DNA of 64,000 nucleotides. Source: Sphingobacteriales bacterium (lineage in GTDB: Bacteria > Bacteroidota > Bacteroidia > Chitinophagales > Chitinophagaceae). Location of the stretch: assembly GCA_016235125.1 (NCBI GenBank), contig JACRLZ010000007.1, positions 430,761 through 494,760 on the forward strand, written 5' to 3'. Shown here in pieces: positions 1 through 9,165 of this stretch (positions are counted from its first letter, which is position 1; every line of letters starts with the position of its first letter). The notes beneath the pieces are model-generated. The model saw nothing but the letters and a program-made list of their open reading frames with translations, had not been told where the DNA came from and did no database searches. The position numbers and the translations under genes were made by a program.

Positions 1-101
1 TAAACAACAATTTTTCGGGATAAGTAACCGGGCGAGGGGCCCACTGCAGATTTTTTATGTATTGCAAAATACAGTACCTTACCAGGGCCAAAAAATGTTT
101 T

Positions 102-2111
102 ATGAGAAAGACATTTCAAATATCATTTTTCGGTGCAGTGGTTTTAAATATCTTCATTGCCATCAGCAGTTGCAAAAGTAAAGAGCAGGCGGCAGCGGGT
201 CATTCCATTATTACTGGTAAGACTGTTGCACTAACAGATCAAAAAATTGGTGAAACGGGTATCCTGTATGTAGATAAGCCTGGTGATTCGCTCAGCGGAC
301 TGCTGATGTATGTATCTGATGCAGCATTTGCTTCATCCCGGCGGTTCAGAATGTCTTATGCCCCGATAACCAGTCATACATTCGGGCCCGATTTCAATCC
401 TATCAGTCCGCTGATCACTATTTCATGCGGCGGCGGATTTTCTGATTCAATTGTTACAATGGAGATTCCCATCCATCTTCCCGAAGGAAAATTTGCTATG
501 GGTTTTTTATATGATGAACGTACCGGCAAACTGGAAGGCATGCCGCTTCTTAAACTGGAAAAAGACAGGGCGGTGGTGGCATTCAGAAACTTTGAGCATT
601 CAGTTTCCCGGGGATCAGCAATGGCCGCACAGGTTGCCGGCGCCGATGCGGAACCTGTTACCAAAATTGTAATGAGTGCTGTGGATGAAAAAAAACTGCG
701 GCTGGATAAATATGATTCAGGGTTCCGGCCGGGAGTGGATGATGTTCCCAGCACCAATTGGGGCTCTGCTTTGATGCCCGATGGGCATTGTTCGGGCCAA
801 AGCCAACTGATGATGTGGTATTATGCGAACAAAAAAAAGAATGGAGCATCCGGCTTATATAGTTTTCTTGAAGCAGATGGTGGGCCGCCGACACCGGGAT
901 TCTGGCAGGATGATACGAAAGCCATACGACTTTCCTCGTTACTGCAAAATGCAGAAGAAAATATTTCTTTTTTCAAGCAGGAACTAAGTGGATTGATTGT
1001 GCTTGGCGGGATGTTTGCTACTGATCTGATGACGCTGTATGCATTCAGCTATGCCATCCGACTCACTCATGAGCCCCAATATATCTCTATCCGGGAGGAT
1101 TGGAATGTTCGGGAAGGACATGCGATACTGGTGTATAAGATCGAAGATTATGTTCTTTATATAGCTGACCCGAATAATCCGGGTAATAAGACCAGGAGGA
1201 TCATATTTGATGATAAGCTTGATAAGTTTCTTTACTATAGGGCCTCCGTGAATGCTGGTGCACCAGGCAAGGATTACAAAGCTTTTACTTATATGGGTAC
1301 CACCTCATTATTATCCAATTCAGTGATTGAAAAATGCTGGAAGGATATGGAAGACGGTACACTGGGTCAGAATAAATTCCCGGCATATACTATCAAGGTC
1401 TATAACAATAAAGAATTTGTACCCTTCGAAGATGGGTTTACTACAGAAGAAGACGGGGATGTTCTCTCTTTCGCAGTTGAATGCGCTGTTCCGGCTGAGA
1501 TCGTGGCGTATGAAGAGACAGCGACATTGCCGGTTATTTCTAAAAATGTAAAAAAAGGCGACCAGGGAAATTATATTACCGAAAGTACATTCAGGGTAAC
1601 AGCAGGCGAACATAGAATAGGGATCTATGTCAGGGACTTAGCCAATATTAAGTGGATCGGGTTCAAAAGAGCCAAAATTAAAATAGTGGATAAGGAGGCA
1701 GAAAAACCGCTACCGCCGGACCTTCTTCCGGTTGAGGGCTACTTAAATGCAGAACTTTATGTAAACCGCCAGACGATCATTCTTGAAGGATTACAGTTTC
1801 ATGCCCGGAACACCAATGGTTCCAGTAATTTTTCCATTTGGGGAAATGCAAAAGATTTGCGCCATAATATGGAAATTACCAGTAATACATTTAATGGTGA
1901 AGGAGAATATAACGATGCTTCTGCTTCCTTTTCCTCAAGCATAAATGATGACACATACGGGACCTATGTTAACCAGAAAAACGATGCACAATTGATCATT
2001 ACAAAATGGGGCGAGGGCAAACTGGAAGGTGCTTTCACTTTTGATGCTTATGATAACTACTATAAAAAGACGGTTACTGTTCGTGGGCAGTTTAAATATA
2101 AAATACCATGA
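102..2111 (+). CDS. Lipoprotein with papain-like (C39-type) cysteine peptidase signature
   Basis: The start is placed at the ATG at 102 because it gives a lipoprotein signal peptide with the lipobox at Ser22-Ser23-Cys24; an upstream ATG at 57 would add 15 residues ahead of it. Mid-protein there is a Cys/His/Asp arrangement typical of papain-fold peptidases: Cys230 in GHCSGQ followed by a hydrophobic helix, His340 in EGHAILVYK, and Asp356 in ADPNNPG. A beta-rich C-terminal region (from about residue 540) looks like a separate extracellular domain. Seen: lipobox and triad spacing. Inferred: a surface-anchored cysteine peptidase or transglutaminase-like enzyme; substrate unknown. It is first in the window and no promoter box was recognised upstream. 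Confidence 0.6.
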   Translation: MRKTFQISFFGAVVLNIFIAISSCKSKEQAAAGHSIITGKTVALTDQKIGETGILYVDKPGDSLSGLLMYVSDAAFASSRRFRMSYAPITSHTFGPDFNPISPLITISCGGGFSDSIVTMEIPIHLPEGKFAMGFLYDERTGKLEGMPLLKLEKDRAVVAFRNFEHSVSRGSAMAAQVAGADAEPVTKIVMSAVDEKKLRLDKYDSGFRPGVDDVPSTNWGSALMPDGHCSGQSQLMMWYYANKKKNGASGLYSFLEADGGPPTPGFWQDDTKAIRLSSLLQNAEENISFFKQELSGLIVLGGMFATDLMTLYAFSYAIRLTHEPQYISIREDWNVREGHAILVYKIEDYVLYIADPNNPGNKTRRIIFDDKLDKFLYYRASVNAGAPGKDYKAFTYMGTTSLLSNSVIEKCWKDMEDGTLGQNKFPAYTIKVYNNKEFVPFEDGFTTEEDGDVLSFAVECAVPAEIVAYEETATLPVISKNVKKGDQGNYITESTFRVTAGEHRIGIYVRDLANIKWIGFKRAKIKIVDKEAEKPLPPDLLPVEGYLNAELYVNRQTIILEGLQFHARNTNGSSNFSIWGNAKDLRHNMEITSNTFNGEGEYNDASASFSSSINDDTYGTYVNQKNDAQLIITKWGEGKLEGAFTFDAYDNYYKKTVTVRGQFKYKIP

Positions 2112-2207
2112 AATAAGTGAGAAAACCAATGGCTAGCTCCGAATGAATCATCTGCTCTCAGGGATTGTTTGCGGTATGATCCGTATCGTTTCCTGTATAC
2201 CGATAAT

Positions 2208-2402
2208 TCAAATCTCAATCCGCTCCAGCACCAGCATCGCCTCCATCAGTTTGTTCCAGGCGTTTTGCCATTCATGTTTGGCGGTATGTACCTGTTCCTT
2301 ATGCTCGTCTTTCAGCGGCTCTTTCTTTTTAATATAGCTGTCCAGTTTTTCAAGAGTAGCTTTGTTGAGCTCTTCGAATTTCTTTTTATGTTTCGGTTTC
2401 AT
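2208..2402 (-). CDS. Small charged hypothetical protein
   Basis: A 64-residue, Lys/Glu-rich, probably all-helical protein with no signal peptide. It starts 29 bases after the stop of the PAAR-FecR gene on the same strand, so it could be the last gene of that transcript. Heptad-like spacing of Leu, Ile and Met suggests a short coiled coil. No family is recognised. The main support is the plausible composition and co-directional position. The plus-strand ORFs overlapping it look like shadows. Confidence 0.45.
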   Translation of the reverse strand: MKPKHKKKFEELNKATLEKLDSYIKKKEPLKDEHKEQVHTAKHEWQNAWNKLMEAMLVLERIEI

Positions 2403-2431
2403 GTTTGAATTTATATATAAATCTATTCAAT

Positions 2432-4138
2432 TTATGCTTTGCTTCTTTTCTTTTTTGCAAACAGCACAATGATTATCACCAGTACTACTATCCCCCCGGC
2501 TATGTACAGTATATTTTCCCGCAAAAAAGTCCCCGGATTAAAAGTACTGCTTTCCGGAGTTTCTTCTGTTTCGGTATTGGCAGAAAATGTTGTTTTGATA
2601 GTTGTATTATCCACAGCAGCTATTCTTTCTTTTATGATCTCCCGGGCTGAGTTTTCTTCCAGGGGTAAAATTTCCATTTTACCATTTTCATACCTGTAAC
2701 TAAAACCCGAATCCACATCATTACTTATGCCTGAGGCTTTATCTGTTACTGTTACACTGCCATGATAAACATTGACCATTGATTGAAGGCTGTCTGTGAT
2801 AACAATAAACTTCGTTCCTTTCGGACGAATTGCCAGCTTCTTTAATTCGATAAGCAGTTTCTTACCTGCATTGACATCGCCATTTGCTGCCAGGGTACCG
2901 TAATATAATTGCAGTTTCAATTGCTCCGGAATATTTTCCAGCACTTTGATTGACGTTGAAGGCATCAGCGAAACCATGCCTTGTGAACCATTGGAAAAAC
3001 TAAGGAGACCTTTCTCGCCGGTTTTGATCTCATCATCTTTCATGAGGGTTATCTCTCCGCCTGCTTCTTTATTGTTTACAGTTACATCTTTATTCCTGAT
3101 CAATGAACGCTGGCCCGAAGCCTTGCAAATATTACCTATGCTTCCGCAATGCTGTGTTTTTGAGAATTCAAATAAAGCGGCAGCTTTTCCATTAATCAGT
3201 ACTTCATCGTCACCACTGAGTATAGTAAACGTATTGGGGCCACAGCACACCATGTGATAACCTACATCACCAACCCGTGCAGCAGGATGGCCATAAATTA
3301 ATATATCAGGGCTTCCGGTAGTGATGGGACCAACCGCTGGATGCGGACAAGCTGGGCATCCATGGGAATCCCCCTTTGTTTCTACCCGGCAACCCTGAAA
3401 TGCATACTTACTTACATCTACTGTTGTCACCGGGTATTCTCCTTTATAAGTATTGCCTTCATATTTAACTGTGAGTATGATCTTATTGCTGCCAACCGAG
3501 TTAAAAACCGGGCGACTGAGTTTGCCTTTTTCCGGTTTAAATGTGGCGGTTCCGCTCCATTCCACTTTATCTGACAGGTCAACTTCGTTGCCGTCTTTAT
3601 CAGTAACACTGAAACTTGCGCCGAATACCCAGCCTTTATTGAAAACCTTTGGACTGGGGCCGGCAGGAAAAGTAAGGGCAGGCTTTAATTCGCCGCCTAC
3701 CGCAGTAAAATCGAAAAAGGCTCCGTCTTTTATCGGACCCATGTACACCTTTCCTTCCATCTTATTACCATTTAACGAACCCAATATGGTCATGCCCTGC
3801 TGACTTTGTTTTATCTTTCCGGCATCCTTCATTTCTGAAGCCACAGAACCTGAGACATCCAATTGGCCTCCTTCTATTGTGCCGGTTATAGTACCCGACA
3901 GATCAATATAATCATCAGGTTCGGTACGGCTGCCTCCTTTAAAATGCAGGCTGATGCTTACCTCATTTTCAGGAGAAATATTGAGTGTCAGACTGTTTGA
4001 ATAAACAGCAACATTGTCGCTGTTAGGGCCAACTACTCTAAACTTGCCAGTATAAGTATTCTGGCTTTGGCACAAAATTGCCATGCTCAGCAGCAGTAAT
4101 GCCGAGAAGAAACACTTTTTCATAACATTTTTCTTCAA
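2432..4138 (-). CDS. Exported PAAR-FecR fusion with C-terminal membrane anchor
   Basis: 568 residues. A Sec signal peptide (1-25) is followed by a beta-rich N-terminal region (about 28-245), a PAAR-like domain (about 250-335, with HPAARVGD at 284-291 and several Cys residues), a FecR-like domain (about 358-465), a Thr/Glu-rich spacer and a C-terminal transmembrane helix (543-560) ending in basic residues. PAAR domains normally cap VgrG spikes of type VI-like machines; FecR domains normally act periplasmically in sigma-factor signalling or as structural beta domains. Here both sit in one exported, tail-anchored protein with no VgrG, Hcp or sigma/anti-sigma gene nearby. Its role is unknown. Domain calls are from motif recognition; the PAAR motif is clearer than the FecR one. 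Confidence 0.7.
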   Translation of the reverse strand: MKKNVMKKCFFSALLLLSMAILCQSQNTYTGKFRVVGPNSDNVAVYSNSLTLNISPENEVSISLHFKGGSRTEPDDYIDLSGTITGTIEGGQLDVSGSVASEMKDAGKIKQSQQGMTILGSLNGNKMEGKVYMGPIKDGAFFDFTAVGGELKPALTFPAGPSPKVFNKGWVFGASFSVTDKDGNEVDLSDKVEWSGTATFKPEKGKLSRPVFNSVGSNKIILTVKYEGNTYKGEYPVTTVDVSKYAFQGCRVETKGDSHGCPACPHPAVGPITTGSPDILIYGHPAARVGDVGYHMVCCGPNTFTILSGDDEVLINGKAAALFEFSKTQHCGSIGNICKASGQRSLIRNKDVTVNNKEAGGEITLMKDDEIKTGEKGLLSFSNGSQGMVSLMPSTSIKVLENIPEQLKLQLYYGTLAANGDVNAGKKLLIELKKLAIRPKGTKFIVITDSLQSMVNVYHGSVTVTDKASGISNDVDSGFSYRYENGKMEILPLEENSAREIIKERIAAVDNTTIKTTFSANTETEETPESSTFNPGTFLRENILYIAGGIVVLVIIIVLFAKKKRSKA

Positions 4139-4293
4139 AGTTTCATCAGTTCATGTTTGAAAAAAATGACCAGGGTCAGATGTAATACTGCTATTGATTA
4201 GTTTTTCCAAAAAAAAGTACAATCCGGGGTTACAACACCGTTTCAGGTGTTTACCAATCCATGTATCAGAATTTTAAAACGTAATTTAAAAAC

Positions 4294-4764
4294 ATGAAAA
4301 ACAGAATCATCATCGCAGCTTTAAGCATATTCTCCCTTTCTGCCTGCAGTAAATCAGCCCTTGATAATAATAATGGAAGCGGAACTGCCAATGTGATACC
4401 GGCTTCTTCCGTTCCTTCCGCTGTTATGACCTCATTTAATAACAGTTTCAGTAATGCCACAGAAACAGAATGGCAGCGCCACAGCAGCAGTTTTGAAGTA
4501 CAGTTTAACCACAGCAGCCAGCGCCACAGCGCCGGTTTTGATGATAACGGTCACCAGTCATCTCATTCTGTCATTTGTCTTGAAGCAGCGGTTCCGCAGG
4601 TGGTACTGGATGCGTTCCGTTCAAGATTTCCGACAGATAATGTATATGAGTGGAAGTTGAGAAATGACGGAACCTGGAGAGCTCATATCATGAGAGGTTC
4701 TGTAAAATATGAGGCTACTTTCAGCGCTTCAGGAGCATTTATAAAATTTGAACAGGCAAAATAA
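4294..4764 (+). CDS. PepSY-like lipoprotein
   Basis: 156 residues with a lipoprotein signal (Leu-Ser-Ala-Cys18) and a Ser/Asn-rich tether. Two related halves follow (about 35-87 and 98-155), each with a Val-Pro helix, a Phe-rich motif, a T/V-E/Y-W core and a beta hairpin. This is the pattern of the PepSY-like 'beta-lactamase-inhibitor-like' periplasmic proteins common in Bacteroidota. The function of that family is unclear; binding of a partner or inhibitor activity is proposed for relatives. A strong terminator follows at 4790-4815. Confidence 0.65.
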   Translation: MKNRIIIAALSIFSLSACSKSALDNNNGSGTANVIPASSVPSAVMTSFNNSFSNATETEWQRHSSSFEVQFNHSSQRHSAGFDDNGHQSSHSVICLEAAVPQVVLDAFRSRFPTDNVYEWKLRNDGTWRAHIMRGSVKYEATFSASGAFIKFEQAK

Positions 4765-4789
4765 CCATGAAAGACCATCAATAATTCTG

Positions 4790-4815
4790 ACCGCCTCATT
4801 ACGAGGCGGTTTTTT
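4790..4815 (+). terminator. Rho-independent terminator
   Basis: A perfect 8-bp stem (ACCGCCTC / GAGGCGGT) with a 5-base loop is followed by a run of T on the plus strand. It sits just after the PepSY-like lipoprotein and overlaps the stop of the convergent gene. Confidence 0.85.
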
Positions 4816-5791
4816 ATTGCCTGGCAGCAGAAAAGGGAATCACATTCACAGTTACAGAAAAACCACCGTTTTTCAGAGATTGAATAGCCCGGGTGGTTTC
4901 ATATACACCGGATGCTGCATCTCTTGACGGAACAATAACTATCTGCTGAGCATTTCCTCCTTCAATATTTATCACTGATTGACTGGCATTGGTAATATTG
5001 ACCGGAACATTCGTTGACAATCCTTCCAACCCGGCCACTTTGATGTGGATCTGAGTACTTTCTCCCTTCCGCAAATTAGTTTTGTCTGCAGAAAGTTGTA
5101 GTGATATAATATTGGTACTTGCTTTTTGTGTGCTTCCTCCTTCATTACATTGTATAGTAACCGGGCCGGTAATATTGTCGGGTGTTTTTATATATAGCCG
5201 GGAAGGTGATTCTGCGAGCAATGTTGCTTTTTGTCCGTTAGCAGTAACCGATGTATTAGTGATGTTGCCATCAAAATTTCCTTTAATAGTAGCAGCATCT
5301 GTGGATACCATATAAGGCGGCACGGAAAAATTGCGGGCGGGAACCGTGGCTTGTGTGAAGGGCAGTGTTTGTGTATTTATGACTTGTCCGGCGCTGCTTT
5401 GCAATTGTAATGGAACCCCGGATGGGCTGGCAGCGGGTAATTGAAAACTAAATGAACTCCCTTCTGCTTTGATAAGTATGTCCCCGAGTTTGAGCAGGTA
5501 TGATTTCAACGCTTCTAAATTTTTGCTGCTGTCTTTACCATTTCTTCCGTTGGGTTCTGAATAAACAGTGCCTGATAAAGTAACAGATGAAGAAAGTGGC
5601 GGCAGGTAAACATTTATTTTACCTTCTTTTGTTTCAAACGCCGAATAATTTATCAGCGGCTCTCTTATTGCGGGGATACTTAATATTTTGGCTTCATTGC
5701 CCACCAGGCTAATGTTATTCCATACCGATTGCGCCTGAACAGGAAGTGAGGAGCATAAAATACCAGAGAATATTATATTTATCTTTTTCAT
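4814..5791 (-). CDS. Secreted beta-rich hypothetical protein
   Basis: 325 residues with a clear signal peptide (cleavage near Ala-Gln-Ser, residue 20). The remainder is Ser/Thr/Asn-rich and looks like stacked beta-sandwich domains: an IPT/TIG-like segment around residues 155-230 and an Ig-like C-terminal domain (about 230-320). No catalytic motif is visible. It overlaps the upstream gene by one base in a TGATG arrangement, so the two are almost certainly translationally coupled and likely work together at the cell surface. Function not recognised. Confidence 0.6.
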   Translation of the reverse strand: MKKINIIFSGILCSSLPVQAQSVWNNISLVGNEAKILSIPAIREPLINYSAFETKEGKINVYLPPLSSSVTLSGTVYSEPNGRNGKDSSKNLEALKSYLLKLGDILIKAEGSSFSFQLPAASPSGVPLQLQSSAGQVINTQTLPFTQATVPARNFSVPPYMVSTDAATIKGNFDGNITNTSVTANGQKATLLAESPSRLYIKTPDNITGPVTIQCNEGGSTQKASTNIISLQLSADKTNLRKGESTQIHIKVAGLEGLSTNVPVNITNASQSVINIEGGNAQQIVIVPSRDAASGVYETTRAIQSLKNGGFSVTVNVIPFSAARQ

Positions 5792-7776
5792 CAGTTTGTT
5801 GCGTTTAATATGGGCATCATTTTGTCTGCTATGTCATGCAATGCATTAAAATCTCCATGAGCAATAGCATCAGGTATTGCATCAATCAAAGTCTTTAAAT
5901 CGTTTTTTAGTTGCTGGTTATTGGTAGTTTGCATCAGACCATTGGCTTTTGTTGACAGCATGCCGAGGAAATTACGTAGCGCTGTCATATATTTTGCATC
6001 CTGTTTATACTGATGTGCTCTTGAAAGATGAGAAAGTATCAGCATAGCATTTGTCCAGGTCTGGTTGCTGAAAGGGTAGCCCAATGTATTTGACATGGTC
6101 ATCAGCTGTGCAGGCGACAGGTAGGGAGGTGCTGAAAACTCATATATCTTGTCATCAATAAACACGGATACATCAAACGAGCATGTTTTTTCATCCACAC
6201 TGAAAAAAACAGAGATCTCATGATCGTTGACATTTTTGGAAAATCCAAAGCCATAATAACGGCTCATGCCGGGATCGGTGGAAGGCCCGCCCATACCAAC
6301 ACTCCTTGAACTGTGAAACTCTGTTGTTTTACCGCCACTTGTTTTTGATTCCATAAGTTTAAGAAGCTCTGAGAATACGAGGTCATCTGTAAGATTGCAG
6401 AAAATAGCTTCGAGGTTAAAATCAAAATCAAAGGATTCCGGTGAGTTAGGAGGAACATTCACTGTTAATTTATTGCCGCTTATTGAAACGCTGCCGCCGT
6501 TGATGTTGAATTTCAGTTGGCCATTATTTTTTGTCCTGATACTATCACAACAATTATTTTTTTCAATAAAATAGAGCCTGCGGGTTATTGTTTCAGAGGC
6601 ACAAAACTTACCGGCACAAAAACATTTGTAGCGGAACTCAATCAGCATTTCTCCCTGATGCTCCATTTTAGGGGCGGACACAAGGGAGTATCCATACTTT
6701 TGCCAGGCAGACGGAGGTGCAGAATACTGTTTGTCTTTATATGTAATGGTGTACCTTATATCAAAAACTCTTGTTGGCGGACATTCCTCCGGAGTGCAGG
6801 TAGAAAGAACTTCCGGCCTGTCAATAAAAACCTGGTCGTTACACCATGGAATGGAATCTCCTTCCAGTCTTTCACCATTTCTGTCAAGATATACCTGTAT
6901 GCGTTGACCTTCCACTAACCTGCATTCACCGCAATCGCAGGGTTTCACTTCAGGTCCACTTATTTGTGGTGTAAATGGTTTTTCCTCAGGTTTTGTTTCC
7001 AGCACTTTTGCTTCTTTGCCTACAGCCTGGAATGTATTCCAGAAATCATCAATGCCTTTATCTAATTGTTGTTTCTTATCCGTTGGAAGTGTAATGGGTT
7101 TGATGTTTGTCTTTTCTTCATACTGCTCATAAGTTCGGGTACCGAATTGTTCTTTGGTATATGCTTTCTGTCTTAACTCTGATGTATAGATCCAGAATGT
7201 TTGTTGTATGATGGCTTCTCTTTCTTTTTCCGGATTGCCGGAGAAGGGTGTAGTGATCTTTCCTTCATTTTTTAATTGATCATATTTATCTCCTATATCT
7301 ATAAGCGCCTTTAGTAAAAAAGGAGCAGTTGCCCGAGGATTTGTTTCCGGCATTGGTACTGTTCTTAAAGAAACATCCTGCCCCACAGTGGGGTCAATCA
7401 TTATCCATTCAGCAGGTTTAAGTTCATCTTTTTCAGTAGCGGCAGGTTTTGTAATGTCTGTGCAAAATCCATACAACTTCACATCAACAGTGCCGTGCGA
7501 CGGAACAGTTACCAGTTTTATTTCCGGAACAATATAAGGTTGGTATTGCCCGTCTGATGGGATACAGTACGGGCCTAATAGACCCTTAATTTCTTTATCC
7601 GTAGGATTATATATTGACATCGCCACAACACTGCCGGTGGTCTTGCCGGTGCCGGTTGCTTTGATGACGCAATTTTGCAGCAGCTTGTCCTGGGCAATCA
7701 GCCGGAAAGGTAGTAGCAGTATTATTATAAACACCGGGATAAAAGCTGTCTTCCTTTGGCGGAAAAAATTTTTCAT
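5791..7776 (-). CDS. Large secreted hypothetical protein with Cys-rich middle
   Basis: 661 residues; signal peptide 1-28. Residues about 30-120 form a beta domain with conserved-looking motifs (NPTDKEIKGLLGP, IPSDGQYQPY, YGFCTD). A Pro/Lys/Glu-rich linker follows, then a Cys-rich section (about 280-420, with CDCGEC and CFCAGKFC) and a helical C-terminus. No enzyme signature was found. Its stop overlaps the start of the next gene (TGATG). The paired Cys clusters suggest disulfides or metal binding outside the cytoplasm. Function is unknown; the gene call itself is secure from length, signal peptide and coupling. Confidence 0.6.
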   Translation of the reverse strand: MKNFFRQRKTAFIPVFIIILLLPFRLIAQDKLLQNCVIKATGTGKTTGSVVAMSIYNPTDKEIKGLLGPYCIPSDGQYQPYIVPEIKLVTVPSHGTVDVKLYGFCTDITKPAATEKDELKPAEWIMIDPTVGQDVSLRTVPMPETNPRATAPFLLKALIDIGDKYDQLKNEGKITTPFSGNPEKEREAIIQQTFWIYTSELRQKAYTKEQFGTRTYEQYEEKTNIKPITLPTDKKQQLDKGIDDFWNTFQAVGKEAKVLETKPEEKPFTPQISGPEVKPCDCGECRLVEGQRIQVYLDRNGERLEGDSIPWCNDQVFIDRPEVLSTCTPEECPPTRVFDIRYTITYKDKQYSAPPSAWQKYGYSLVSAPKMEHQGEMLIEFRYKCFCAGKFCASETITRRLYFIEKNNCCDSIRTKNNGQLKFNINGGSVSISGNKLTVNVPPNSPESFDFDFNLEAIFCNLTDDLVFSELLKLMESKTSGGKTTEFHSSRSVGMGGPSTDPGMSRYYGFGFSKNVNDHEISVFFSVDEKTCSFDVSVFIDDKIYEFSAPPYLSPAQLMTMSNTLGYPFSNQTWTNAMLILSHLSRAHQYKQDAKYMTALRNFLGMLSTKANGLMQTTNNQQLKNDLKTLIDAIPDAIAHGDFNALHDIADKMMPILNATN

Positions 7777-7904
7777 TGCTGTTTTTTGAATGAAAAAATA
7801 AGACAGTTCTTAGGGTGGGGAGAGTTTATTAAAGGTAAGTTTTTTTGAAGATAAGATCAGGAGGTATGAAAATAAATACGGGTAGTGTAGCGGTTCAAGG
7901 AAAA

Positions 7905-7973
7905 TGCCACTAAGTCACGAAGGATTCACGAAGACAACTTTGTGTAGCTTAGTGCCTTCGTGTCTTAGTGGCA
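7905..7973. repeat. Imperfect inverted repeat element
   Basis: The arms begin TGCCACTAAGTCACGAAGGA on the left; the right arm's reverse complement differs at few positions (TGCCACTAAGACACGAAGGC). A further partial repeat (ACGAAG/CTTCGT) lies inside. It would fold into a long hairpin. No ORF is present in this 228-bp gap; the element lies between two minus-strand secreted-protein genes. Confidence 0.65.
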
Positions 7974-8004
7974 AAAAATCAGACTGTGATGTTGCTTAAC
8001 AGTG

Positions 8005-9102
8005 TTAGGGTGTAAATCCCAGTTTCTCTTTCAGGCTTTCTGATAATGCAGCCTTATTTACCATCATTACTACTGTCTTTAGTCTGAAATAATCTTCCTG
8101 CATAAAGAGGAAGCCATGGAATTTGCTGAACCATTCAGATCCCCATGAATTCTTCAGGTAATACCATTTCCTGTTATGATCATCGCGGCCAACAGCCACG
8201 AGATGAAGCATATGATCTCTTTCGGTGGTTCCATTTTTAAAACTCTGCAGTCGTTGCTCTGTATATTGTTTGATTGAATCGTTTATAATAGCATATCCGC
8301 TCCAAAAATTAAAACCCGTTTCCGTTACATCACCTTCCCAACCAACGGACCAGCCTTTTGTCAATGCAGAATCAACCAGCATCTGAAAATCTTCCAGTGG
8401 TATATTGTACAAACTATCTCCCGCCCAGTTGAATTTATCATCCAGCAAACATTTTTTATAATATGGCAGGTCGGCAAAAGACATCACTTCCACATAATCT
8501 GTTATGGAAGGCATCAATTCTTTTGCAAAAGTCCTGGCTGTGTATGGTTTCATATTGTGCCAGAAACTGGCAGGCACTTTTCCAAGGTAATGATCAAGTG
8601 TGTCGTTCACCTGGCGGAGATCATTCTCATTTAGTCCTGTTTTCCCCTGCTTCAATAGTCCGTGTATAATTTTTTTCATTGCTGTATCTAATCCCGCATG
8701 GGTATGATTTTTTTCTCCGTTTGGTCTGCCGGTATAATCTTCTTCAGGAACTATACCATATTTATCAACGATACGGATCACATCATGAAACTGGCCGCCG
8801 CCTTCGCAATAGGTTTTCCCCTGGCTGGCAAGAAATTGTTTTGCTTTATCAATATAGGCATATCGGGCTATGAACATTTCAGAGAGGTTAAACTGCCTGC
8901 CTGATTTTTTTAATATATCGCTTTCAAACAATGAATTGGCGCCAAACACCCAGCAGGTAGGGCTGCTGCTCTGGTCTTTTACTGCTGTGCAGCGGACGGA
9001 ATCGGTGAGATGGATAAGAGGTGATGATAATTCAGCCGCAGGCTGTGCAAATAGTAAAAAAGAATTAAGGGAAAAGATGAGAAACAAAAAGAACAATTTC
9101 AT
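8005..9102 (-). CDS. Secreted C1B cysteine peptidase (bleomycin hydrolase / PepC type)
   Basis: 365 residues with a signal peptide (1-19). The catalytic Cys is in SSSPTCWVFGANS after a Gln-containing oxyanion motif (KDQSSS), the His is in RDHMLHLVAVG and the Asn in YYLKNSWGSEW. This is the Cys-His-Asn order of papain-clan family C1B. Cytosolic PepC and bleomycin hydrolase are about 440-450 residues and hexameric; this exported version is shorter. Predicted role: aminopeptidase or endopeptidase acting in the periplasm or outside. It is a single gene with no obvious operon partner. Confidence 0.85.
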   Translation of the reverse strand: MKLFFLFLIFSLNSFLLFAQPAAELSSPLIHLTDSVRCTAVKDQSSSPTCWVFGANSLFESDILKKSGRQFNLSEMFIARYAYIDKAKQFLASQGKTYCEGGGQFHDVIRIVDKYGIVPEEDYTGRPNGEKNHTHAGLDTAMKKIIHGLLKQGKTGLNENDLRQVNDTLDHYLGKVPASFWHNMKPYTARTFAKELMPSITDYVEVMSFADLPYYKKCLLDDKFNWAGDSLYNIPLEDFQMLVDSALTKGWSVGWEGDVTETGFNFWSGYAIINDSIKQYTEQRLQSFKNGTTERDHMLHLVAVGRDDHNRKWYYLKNSWGSEWFSKFHGFLFMQEDYFRLKTVVMMVNKAALSESLKEKLGFTP

Positions 9103-9165
9103 TTGTAGTTGTTTGCAATCTAAAACTAACGAACGATTTTACAGAAAAGTATAAAAAGCCGGATG

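Noticed and set aside
2143..2408. Plus-strand frames of 64-79 residues after the first lipoprotein
   Set aside because: They overlap the more plausible minus-strand charged protein and have the Phe/Cys/Leu-rich look of complement frames.
2432..7776. A type VI secretion locus
   Set aside because: Only a PAAR motif is present; no VgrG, Hcp, sheath, baseplate or ClpV gene can be seen in the window.
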